From DASUFI01 sp036274635 (lineage in GTDB: Bacteria > Planctomycetota > B15-G4): a DNA stretch of 12,150 nucleotides. Location: positions 1 through 12,150 of the forward strand of contig DASUFI010000260.1 in NCBI GenBank assembly GCA_036274635.1, read 5' to 3'. The notes under the pieces are model-generated. The model saw only the letters and a program-made list of their open reading frames with translations, was not told the DNA's origin and made no database searches. Shown piece by piece: positions 6,751-12,150 of the stretch (the stretch's first letter is position 1; each line of letters opens with the position of its first letter). The position numbers were made by a program, and so were the translations under genes.

Positions 6751-8445
6751 ATGATGCGCCGCGTGCTGCGTCCCGTCTGCTTGCTCCCGTTGCTGCTGGC
6801 CGCCTGCGCCGCGCCGTCGCCCGCCGACCTCGTGCTGCGCGGCGGCCGCATCGTGACGATGGACGACCAGCACCCGCAGGCTCAGGCCCTCGCGGCGCGC
6901 GACGGGGTGCTGGTGGTCGTGGGCAGCGACGCCGACGTCGCTCCGCTCATCGGCCCGGAGACGCAGGTGGTCGAGCTCGCCGGCCGCGCGGCCTATCCCG
7001 GCTTCTTCGACGCGCACCTGCACCTGTCGGGCCTGGCCGAGGCGACGCGGCGCGCGGACCTCGTGGGCACGCGCAGCGAGGCCGAGGTCGTCGCCCGCGC
7101 CGTGCAGCGCGCGGCGGCCTGCGCGCCGGGCGAGTGGGCGCTCGGGCGCGGCTGGGACCAGAACGACTGGACGGACACGGCCTTCCCCACCCACGCCGCC
7201 CTGTCGGCGGCGCTGCCCGACCGGCCCGCGGTGCTGTGGCGGGTGGACGGCCACGCACTTCTGGCCAACGCGGCGGCCATGGCGGCGGCGCACGTGGACG
7301 CCTCCACGCCGGACCCGGAGGGCGGGCGCATCCTGCGCGACGCGAGCGGCAGGCCCACGGGCGTCTTCGTGGACAAGGCCATGGACCTCATCACGGCCGT
7401 GGTGCCGCCGGCCTCGAAGGAGCAGATCGCGGCGGGGCTGGAGGCGGCCATCGCCGACCTGCACCGCCACGGCATCACCGCCGTGACCGATGCCGGCACC
7501 ACGCTCGCGACCGCGCAGGCCTTCGGCGAGCTCGCGCGCGAGGGCCGCTTCGAGCTGCGCGCGCACGTCATGCTGTCGGCCGACGAGCCCGCGGTGTGGA
7601 CCGACACGCCGGGCGTGCCCTGCGACGACCTCACCGGCCAGGGCCTCATCGCGGTGCGCGCGGTCAAGGCCTACGCCGACGGCGCTCTCGGCAGCCGCGG
7701 CGCCGCGCTGCTCGCGCCGTACAGCGACGACCCGGGCAACACGGGCCTGCTGCTCATCGCGCCCGAGAAGCTGCAGGCGCTGGCCGAGCGCTGCCTGCGC
7801 GCGGGCTGGCAGCTGGGCACCCACGCCATCGGCGACCGCGGCAACCGCATCACGCTGGACGCCTACGAGGCGGCGCTGGCCGCGGTGCCGCCGCTGCAGC
7901 GCGCCGTGCCCGAGCCGCGGCTGCGCATCGAGCACGCGCAGGTGCTCGCGCAGCAGGACATCCCGCGCTTCGGGCGCCTCGGTGTCATCGCCTCCATGCA
8001 GGCGCTTCACCAGACCAGCGACATGCCCTGGGCCGGCCAGCGCCTCGGGCCCGAGCGCGAGCGCGGCGCCTACGCCTGGCGCGCGCTGGTCGACTCGGGC
8101 GCGCGCTTGTGCGGCGGCAGCGACGCGCCCGTGGAAGAGCCCGACCCGCTGCGGGGCTTCCACGCCAACGTCACGCGCCGCGACGAGCACGAGCAGCCGC
8201 CCGGCGGCTGGCACCCCGAGCAGTGCCTGACGCGCGCGGAGGCCTTGGCCAGCATCACGACCTGGGCCGCCAGCGCCTGCTTCGCCGAGGACAGGCTGGG
8301 CCGGCTGGCGCCCGGGATGGCGGCCGACGTGGTCGTGCTCAGCGACGACCTGCTCACCGTGCCCGAGTCCCGCCTCCTCGACGTGCGCGTCGAGGCCACG
8401 ATCTTCGCGGGGCGCGTGGTCTACCCGCGCGCGGCGGGCGAATGA
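6751..8445 (+). CDS. YtcJ-like amidohydrolase family 3 protein, predicted lipoprotein
   Basis: This 564-residue protein opens with a lipoprotein signal: a short basic n-region, a hydrophobic stretch and the lipobox LLAAC with Cys19. The mature enzyme should therefore be tethered to a membrane outside the cytoplasm. The metal-site residues of the amidohydrolase superfamily are visible: His89 and His91 in DAHLHLSG, Lys306 in VKAYADGALGSRG (the likely carboxylated lysine), His358 in GTHAIGDRGN, His395 in RIEHAQ and Asp458 in CGGSDAPVE. Length and motifs match the Amidohydro_3/YtcJ group, whose few characterised members hydrolyse amide bonds such as N-substituted formamides; the substrate here is unknown. 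The start is the ATG at 6751 (a second ATG follows at 6754), 5 nt after the SGNH-TPR stop. Its stop overlaps the next gene's ATG. Most relatives known to me are cytoplasmic, so the lipobox is notable. Confidence 0.92.
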   Translation: MMRRVLRPVCLLPLLLAACAAPSPADLVLRGGRIVTMDDQHPQAQALAARDGVLVVVGSDADVAPLIGPETQVVELAGRAAYPGFFDAHLHLSGLAEATRRADLVGTRSEAEVVARAVQRAAACAPGEWALGRGWDQNDWTDTAFPTHAALSAALPDRPAVLWRVDGHALLANAAAMAAAHVDASTPDPEGGRILRDASGRPTGVFVDKAMDLITAVVPPASKEQIAAGLEAAIADLHRHGITAVTDAGTTLATAQAFGELAREGRFELRAHVMLSADEPAVWTDTPGVPCDDLTGQGLIAVRAVKAYADGALGSRGAALLAPYSDDPGNTGLLLIAPEKLQALAERCLRAGWQLGTHAIGDRGNRITLDAYEAALAAVPPLQRAVPEPRLRIEHAQVLAQQDIPRFGRLGVIASMQALHQTSDMPWAGQRLGPERERGAYAWRALVDSGARLCGGSDAPVEEPDPLRGFHANVTRRDEHEQPPGGWHPEQCLTRAEALASITTWAASACFAEDRLGRLAPGMAADVVVLSDDLLTVPESRLLDVRVEATIFAGRVVYPRAAGE

Positions 8446-9275
8446 GCGGCGTCATCCTGCTGGACGGGCCGGTGGGCACGGAGCTGGAGCGGCGCGGGCT
8501 GCCCCTGCCCGCGCCGGTGTGGTCGGCGCAGGCCGTGATCGAGCGGCCGGACCTGCTCACGGCCATCCACGGCGACTACGCGGCGGCGGGCGCGCAGGTG
8601 CACACGGCCGCCACCTTCCGCACCACCGCGCGCGCGCTGCGCGACACGCCCTGGGCCGGCCGCTGGGAGGAGCTCGCGGCGCGGGCCGTCGCGCTGTGCC
8701 GCGCGGCGGCGGCGCCGGGTGGCCGCGTGGCCGGCAGCCTCGCGCCGCTGGAGGACTGCTTCTCGCCGCAGCTCACGCCGGACGACGCCGCGCTGGCGCG
8801 CGAGCACGCGGCGCTGGCGGACGCGCTGTCCCGCGCGGGCTGCGACCTGCTGCTGGTGGAGACGATGCCCACGCTGCGCGAGCTGCGTGCCGCGACGCGC
8901 GCCGCCGCGGCGACGGGGCTGCCCACCTGGGCGGCCGTGACCCTGGGGCCCGCGGGCGGCTTCTTCGACGCGACCGAGCTGCGCGCGGCGCGCACCGCGG
9001 CGGCAGATGAGGGGGCGCAGGCCTTCCTGGTCAACTGCTCGCGCGTCGAAGACGTGACGGAGGCGCTGGAAGGCCTGGCCCGCTCGCGCTCGCCCGCGGG
9101 CCTGCACCTCGGCGCCTACGCCAATGCCCTCTTCGGGGAGGGCCGGGGCGGGACGCCCGAGGAATACGCCCTCGCAGCAGAGCGTTGGCGGGCATCGGGC
9201 GCGGACATCCTGGGGAGCTGCTGCGGCACCGGACCGGCGCACGTCGCCGCGCTGAAAGCCCGCTTCGGCGGCTGA
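8442..9275 (+). CDS. Homocysteine S-methyltransferase family protein
   Basis: This 277-residue protein has the length and motifs of single-domain homocysteine S-methyltransferases (PF02574), zinc-dependent barrel enzymes that pass a methyl group from S-methylmethionine, SAM or another donor to homocysteine. The N-terminal strand ILLDGPVGTELERRGL is the family opening; the second residue of the usual GG is replaced by Pro-Val context. Zinc ligands are Cys199 in VNCS and Cys260/Cys261 in GSCCGTGPAHV. It has no signal peptide and should be cytoplasmic. The ATG at 8442 overlaps the amidohydrolase stop (ATGA), indicating coupling. The same frame stays open far upstream through the amidohydrolase, but that translation is Arg/Gly/Ala-rich noise, so the start at 8442 is secure. 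The methyl donor and the acceptor are inferred from family only. Confidence 0.93.
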   Translation: MSGVILLDGPVGTELERRGLPLPAPVWSAQAVIERPDLLTAIHGDYAAAGAQVHTAATFRTTARALRDTPWAGRWEELAARAVALCRAAAAPGGRVAGSLAPLEDCFSPQLTPDDAALAREHAALADALSRAGCDLLLVETMPTLRELRAATRAAAATGLPTWAAVTLGPAGGFFDATELRAARTAAADEGAQAFLVNCSRVEDVTEALEGLARSRSPAGLHLGAYANALFGEGRGGTPEEYALAAERWRASGADILGSCCGTGPAHVAALKARFGG

Positions 9276-9302
9276 CCTCGAGCGGCCCTGACGCTGTCGA
9301 GG
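9276..9302. repeat. Imperfect hairpin directly after the methyltransferase stop
   Basis: CCTCGA (9276-9281) pairs with TCGAGG (9297-9302). The adjacent GCG and CGC can extend the stem with a two-base bulge, leaving a 7-nt loop. No T-run follows, so it is at best a weak or non-intrinsic terminator or attenuator in the 92-nt gap before the small membrane protein gene. The rest of that gap shows no other clear signal. Confidence 0.35.
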
Positions 9303-9367
9303 GGCGCGACCCGCCGCCTCTCCGGCGCGGTTTGCACGCGCGACCCGGCCGCCCGCATGATGCACGC

Positions 9368-9748
9368 ATGGCACGCAAGGACAAGGCGAAGCCGACGCGC
9401 CAGCAGGTCGAGACTCACGTCGCGCAGCAGGCCTCCGAGCTCGCGGCGCTGTCCGAGCTCCTGGGCAGCCGGTGGAAGCTCATGTGGATCAACTTCATGG
9501 CCGGGCTGGCGCGCGGCGTCGGGTTCTTCCTCGGGGCCTCGCTGGTGGGCGCCCTGCTCCTGGGCATGCTGGCCACGGTCTTCGACACGACCGCGGAAAG
9601 GCTGGGCTTCAAGGACATGACGCTCAAGGACCTGGTGCGGGCGACGGTGGTCAAGTTCGAGGAACTCCGCCAGGACGTGAAGGAGTCCGAGGCGGATCTG
9701 AGGGAGAAGGCCCGCGAGGAGCCGCCGGCCGGCAGCAGCGACCACTGA
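9368..9748 (+). CDS. Small membrane protein resembling DUF5665
   Basis: This 126-residue protein starts at the ATG at 9368 with a basic, helical N-terminus (residues 1-36). Next comes KLMWINFMAGLARGVGFFLG (37-56), running into a single hydrophobic segment (about 48-72). This Trp-x-Asn-Phe-x-x-Gly-x-x-Arg-Gly-x-Gly pattern before a membrane helix is what I recall for DUF5665 proteins, whose function is unknown. The C-terminal part (about 84-118) is a charged helix that may form a coiled coil on the cytoplasmic side. No Shine-Dalgarno sequence precedes the start. An upstream extension of the frame to 9185 would overlap the methyltransferase and reads as Arg/Pro-rich noise. The gene lies 92 nt after the methyltransferase and may have its own promoter; it converges on the toroid gene. 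Confidence 0.8.
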   Translation: MARKDKAKPTRQQVETHVAQQASELAALSELLGSRWKLMWINFMAGLARGVGFFLGASLVGALLLGMLATVFDTTAERLGFKDMTLKDLVRATVVKFEELRQDVKESEADLREKAREEPPAGSSDH

Positions 9749-9772
9749 GCCGGCGCGCGGGCCCGCAGCCCG

Positions 9773-9811
9773 TCGAAGACGTGCCCGTCCAGGCCCGAAT
9801 GACCTCTTCGA
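9773..9811. repeat. Inverted repeat between convergent genes
   Basis: TCGAAGA (9773-9779) is complementary to TCTTCGA (9805-9811), with a 25-nt loop; one G-T and one C-G pair can extend the stem outward. A perfect 10-bp palindrome, GCGGGCCCGC, lies just upstream at 9757-9766. The position, between a plus-strand stop at 9748 and a minus-strand stop at 9819, suggests a bidirectional termination region. There is no T-tract on either strand, so this is tentative. Confidence 0.35.
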
Positions 9812-9818
9812 TGGGTTG

Positions 9819-11084
9819 CTAGCGCTCGGGCAGCGTGCGCGAGAGCGTCATGGTCCCGAAGGCGGTGCCGTAGCACGGGCCGTAGGAGTTCATGGCGTAG
9901 TCCCACATGCTGCCGTCAGGCTCCAGCGTCTTGACCACCTCGCGCGCGAGGCGCGCCGCGTAGCGCGCGCGTTCGGCGGGCTGCAGCGTCTCCAGCAGCC
10001 GCGCCGCGTAGAAGTGGCCGAAGAAGTAGAAGTAGCCGCTGTTGTAGTAGTAGGTCTCGTGCGGGATGGGCTTCTTGCGCGCCACGTCCAGGAAGCGGTG
10101 GTCCTCGAAGAACTGGTCCAGGCCCGTGAGCACGTCCTCGCGCGAGACGTCGTTGGCGCCCGCGCGCAGCAGCGCGAAGTTGCAGCACTGGATGCGCGAG
10201 AGGCTGCCCTTCACGTTGTCGATCCACTCGAGGCCCATGGTCGGGATGGGATCGATGCTGTAGGCGTAGGCGCCGTTGGCGAGGCGGCAGCGGCGCAGCG
10301 CGTCCATCGCGCGCGAGACCACCTTGCCCGGCACCGCGATGCCCGCGTCGCGCGCCCCCACCAGGGCCACCAGCGCCGCGCCGGTCTGGAAGCTCGTGGC
10401 CCACGACGGCCGCTTGGCCAGCGACTCGAAGTCGTAGTAGCCCCAGCCTCCCGACGGGGTCTGGTAGTTGCCGAGGTCCTCCACGAAGGCCTCGCACTTG
10501 GCGCGCACCTGCTCCTCGATGGGCTGGCCGGCGATGTGCCCGTCGTGCAGCACGGTGGACAGCGCGTCGAGGCCGTAGACCGAGCCCCAGGTGTTGTCCG
10601 TGTCCCAGTCCGAGGGCCGCTTGGGCACGGGCTCCTGCACCAGGTACTGCAGGCCCTTGTCGAAGGCCGCCATGGCCGCCGGGTTGTCCTTGTGCTCGAG
10701 CAGCGACATGACCGCAAGGCCCGTCGTGGCCACGATCCACGCCTTGTGCGTGTTGATGTTGCTCCAGAACTCGTCGTAGGGGCCGGGGTTCTTCCAGCCG
10801 CCCCAGCTGCCGTCGGGGTTCTGGTGGGCCACCAGCCAGTCGACGCCGCGCTGCAGCGCCGCGGTGATGGCGGCCGGGTCGGGCAGCGGCGTGGCCTCGC
10901 CGGCCGCGCCGACGCGCGCGGCGTCCAGCACCTCCTCGGGTTTGAGGTCCTCGAGCGGCCGGCCGTCCTTCGACCCCACCTCGCGCTCGGCCACGGAGGG
11001 CTGGCCGTCCATGCCCTGGGCCGCCGCCGCCGGCAGCAGCGCGCCCAGCAGCGCCGCCAGCGCCGCGCCCCGCGCCGCGTTCAC
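9819..11084 (-). CDS. Secreted alpha/alpha-toroid protein with prenyltransferase/squalene oxidase repeats
   Basis: The 421-residue protein begins with a Sec-type signal peptide (about residues 1-22, Ala-rich h-region). The rest shows QW-like toroid repeats: HQNPDGSWGGW (87-97), TPSGGWGYYDF (209-219), EPDGSMWDY (388-396) and SYGPCYGTAFGTMTLS (400-415). This fold is shared by terpene cyclases, prenyltransferase beta subunits and complement-like domains. The protein is about two thirds the length of squalene-hopene cyclases and has a cleavable signal, so a canonical cyclase is unlikely; a binding or structural role is plausible. A DTDNT sequence (Asp161 to Thr165) resembles the class II DxDD-T motif. 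The GTG start at 11084 overlaps the upstream stop (GTGA) and follows a GGGGA seven bases away. It is the second gene of a two-gene unit with the coiled-coil lipoprotein. Confidence 0.88.
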   Translation of the reverse strand: MNAARGAALAALLGALLPAAAAQGMDGQPSVAEREVGSKDGRPLEDLKPEEVLDAARVGAAGEATPLPDPAAITAALQRGVDWLVAHQNPDGSWGGWKNPGPYDEFWSNINTHKAWIVATTGLAVMSLLEHKDNPAAMAAFDKGLQYLVQEPVPKRPSDWDTDNTWGSVYGLDALSTVLHDGHIAGQPIEEQVRAKCEAFVEDLGNYQTPSGGWGYYDFESLAKRPSWATSFQTGAALVALVGARDAGIAVPGKVVSRAMDALRRCRLANGAYAYSIDPIPTMGLEWIDNVKGSLSRIQCCNFALLRAGANDVSREDVLTGLDQFFEDHRFLDVARKKPIPHETYYYNSGYFYFFGHFYAARLLETLQPAERARYAARLAREVVKTLEPDGSMWDYAMNSYGPCYGTAFGTMTLSRTLPER

Positions 11085-12022
11085 GGCGTGGTCCCCGCGG
11101 CCGGCGTGGGCACCGTGCCCACCAGCGCCAGCTCACGCGTCCAGGCCGCCATGTCGCGGTCGTAGGCCGCCTCGTCGCGCTTGATGTCGTCCTCCTCGCG
11201 CTCCAGCTTGCGCGCCTCGAAGTCCTGGTCGCGCAGCGCCGCCTCGCGCTCGAGCCGATCCTTCTCCTGCGAGCGCTTGACGTTGTCGAGCGCCACGGCC
11301 TTGGCGTGCTCGGCCTGCGCGCGCGTGTCCTCCTCGCGCGGCAGCGTCACGTTCTTGAGCTCGTCGCTGCGCTCCTGGCGCAGCTTGTGGCGCTCCTCGG
11401 CGCGCGAGAGCCGGCGGCGCGAGCGGTTGAGCACGATCTCCGCCGTGGCGTCGCCCAGCTGGCTGTCGCTGTACATCATCTCCAGCTGCTTGAGCTCCTC
11501 GGCCGCCTCGAGCAGGCCGTCGGCCGAGACCTGCACGTCCAGCGCGTCCTCGGCCAGGCGGCGCGGGCGCTCGTCCTCGCGGAAGCGCTTGAGGTCCTCG
11601 GCTGCAAGCCGCCACTCGCGGTCGGCGGCGGCCAGCGCCACGTCGGCCTGCGCCACGGCGTTGGCCTGGTCGAGCTCCACGCGCTTGCGCTTCTGCTCCA
11701 GCTCGAAGGCGCCGCGCGCCTGGTCCTCGCGGCGGCGCTGCAGCTCCGTGCGGCGCTTGTCCAGATCGTCGCGCTTCTTGGCCTGGTCGGGTGTGAGGTC
11801 CGTGCGCGCCGTCAGCGCGGCCTGTCCGGCGGCCGGCTGCGGCGACGTGGCCATGCCGGGCGCGGCCGGCGCCGCCGGCGCGGCACCGTTGGCCCCGGCG
11901 GCGTTGCGCTCCGCCGCCTGTTGCATCTCCATCATCCTGTATTGCTCGGCCGTCATCTGCGTGCCCTTGGGCGTGGCGCAGGCAGCGAGCGCGACAAGAC
12001 AGGCGAGCGGCAGCGGCTTCAT
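11081..12022 (-). CDS. Coiled-coil lipoprotein, probably planctomycete type
   Basis: The 313-residue protein has a lipoprotein signal, with lipobox ALAAC placing the lipidated Cys at residue 15. A low-complexity Ala/Pro/Gly spacer follows (about 40-72). A long, highly charged helical region (about 78-297) is rich in Arg, Glu, Lys and Gln and should form an extended coiled coil. The central part (about 176-232, including SDSQLGDATAEIVLNRSRR and VTLPREED) resembles, from memory, a block in planctomycete coiled-coil proteins of the form EEIVLxRxRR...LPR; no function is established. An envelope location is predicted: the anchor is in a membrane and the coil extends into the periplasm. The ATG at 12022 has a strong GGAGGA 5 nt upstream. 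The stop overlaps the GTG of the toroid protein, so the two are probably made together and may interact. Confidence 0.85.
   Translation of the reverse strand: MKPLPLACLVALAACATPKGTQMTAEQYRMMEMQQAAERNAAGANGAAPAAPAAPGMATSPQPAAGQAALTARTDLTPDQAKKRDDLDKRRTELQRRREDQARGAFELEQKRKRVELDQANAVAQADVALAAADREWRLAAEDLKRFREDERPRRLAEDALDVQVSADGLLEAAEELKQLEMMYSDSQLGDATAEIVLNRSRRRLSRAEERHKLRQERSDELKNVTLPREEDTRAQAEHAKAVALDNVKRSQEKDRLEREAALRDQDFEARKLEREEDDIKRDEAAYDRDMAAWTRELALVGTVPTPAAGTTP
11092..11096 (-). promoter_or_regulatory. Ribosome binding site supporting the GTG start at 11084
   Basis: On the minus strand GGGGA lies 7 nt before GTG. Together with the GTGA overlap and the signal peptide that follows at once, it fixes this non-ATG start. 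Confidence 0.45.
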
Positions 12023-12027
12023 CGCGA

Positions 12028-12033
12028 TCCTCC
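12028..12033 (-). promoter_or_regulatory. Strong Shine-Dalgarno for the coiled-coil lipoprotein
   Basis: GGAGGA on the minus strand, 5 nt before the ATG at 12022, is the only near-consensus ribosome binding site in the window. It fixes the start of the lipoprotein and implies that this is the first gene of its operon. Confidence 0.8.
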
Positions 12034-12056
12034 GGCGGGGCGGTGTCTGGCGGCAG

Positions 12057-12062
12057 ATGGTA
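12057..12062 (-). promoter_or_regulatory. Possible -10 element for the lipoprotein/toroid operon
   Basis: TACCAT on the minus strand lies 34 nt before the start codon, the same hexamer as in the proposed promoter at 4791. TTCCGC, 18 bases further upstream (12081-12086), is a poor -35 candidate. This would give a leader of about 25-30 nt that includes the Shine-Dalgarno. Weak match in a region with little AT content. Confidence 0.27.
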
Positions 12063-12109
12063 CGCCGGCCTGCGTGGGGCGCGGAAGCAGGTCGCGGCGA
12101 CGCTTGGCT

Positions 12110-12142
12110 TGCGGAAGCGCGCGCTGCGCGCGCTCTTCCGCA
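12110..12142. repeat. Strong GC-rich hairpin at the right edge
   Basis: TGCGGAAG (12110-12117) pairs with CTTCCGCA (12135-12142). Inside, CGCGCG pairs with CGCGCG around a CTG loop, with a two-base CT bulge on the right arm. No T-run flanks it on either strand, so a standard intrinsic terminator is not supported. It may end a transcript arriving from the right, or be a dispersed palindromic repeat. The shorter GCGGAAGC also occurs at 12081-12088. The rest of 12023-12150 shows no gene. Confidence 0.55.
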
Positions 12143-12150
12143 GGTGGGCC

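Noticed and set aside
6178..8214. A 678-codon minus-strand open frame opposite the SGNH-TPR and amidohydrolase genes.
   Set aside because: Low-complexity Arg/Ala/His composition without domains, while the opposite strand shows clear TPR and amidohydrolase motifs.
6714..8441. An in-frame upstream extension of the methyltransferase that would make an 853-residue fusion protein.
   Set aside because: Only the part from 8442 shows family motifs; the extension overlaps the amidohydrolase in another frame and reads as Arg/Gly/Ala-rich noise.
9276..9302. Intrinsic terminator after the methyltransferase gene.
   Set aside because: A short, bulged stem without a following T-run; kept only as a low-confidence inverted repeat.
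9757..9766. Perfect palindrome GCGGGCCCGC as a regulatory site.
   Set aside because: A 10-bp GC-only palindrome is unremarkable at this base composition and lies between gene ends, not at a promoter.
9819..11084. Calling the toroid protein a functional squalene-hopene cyclase.
   Set aside because: It is much shorter than such cyclases, has a cleavable signal peptide, and lacks an intact DxDD motif.
9816..11165. A 449-codon plus-strand frame opposite the toroid gene.
   Set aside because: Composition rich in Val, Arg, His and Gly with no motifs, and antisense to a gene with a signal peptide and repeat motifs.

Overview
The window is very GC-rich (roughly three quarters G+C by eye) and almost entirely coding. 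It holds nine genes, and no RNA genes, mobile elements or CRISPR arrays were seen. The most likely source is a high-GC Planctomycetota bacterium. This rests on three things: SGNH hydrolases fused to TPR repeats, a small secreted squalene-cyclase-like repeat protein, and a coiled-coil lipoprotein whose middle block resembles planctomycete coiled-coil proteins. A myxobacterial or other high-GC environmental genome cannot be excluded from sequence alone.

Layout. (A) 1-2847, plus strand: a tightly coupled run of a 5'-truncated geranylgeranyl-reductase-type flavoprotein, a type III polyketide synthase (stop and start overlap as ATGA) and an endonuclease/exonuclease/phosphatase-family (EEP) hydrolase 4 nt further on. 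The first two look like a small phenolic-lipid or quinone pathway; the missing part, perhaps with a methyltransferase, would lie to the left of the window. (B) 2851-6745: two divergent paralogues facing away from a 73-nt promoter region (4732-4804). Each is a membrane-anchored or exported SGNH/GDSL hydrolase with C-terminal TPRs. The left one converges on the EEP gene with only 3 nt between stop codons. (C) 6751-9748, plus strand: continuing from the right-hand SGNH-TPR gene come a lipoprotein YtcJ-type amidohydrolase, a homocysteine S-methyltransferase-family enzyme (ATGA overlap) and, after a 92-nt gap, a small membrane protein resembling DUF5665. (D) 9819-12022, minus strand: a coiled-coil lipoprotein followed by a secreted alpha/alpha-toroid (prenyltransferase/squalene oxidase repeat) protein, joined by a GTGA overlap and converging on block C. 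The right end (12023-12150) is noncoding and carries a strong GC-rich hairpin.

How the genes work together. Block A most plausibly makes and oxidoreductively modifies a small polyketide. Block D is probably a two-protein envelope module. The SGNH-TPR pair probably acts on acyl or acetyl esters outside the cytoplasm. Block C combines an envelope lipoprotein hydrolase with a cytoplasmic methyltransferase, and no single pathway is evident. The main points of interest are the EEP gene attached to a type III PKS operon, the inverted SGNH-TPR paralogues, a possible leaderless start at 4805, and a DTDN motif in the toroid protein that resembles a degenerate class II cyclase DxDD motif.
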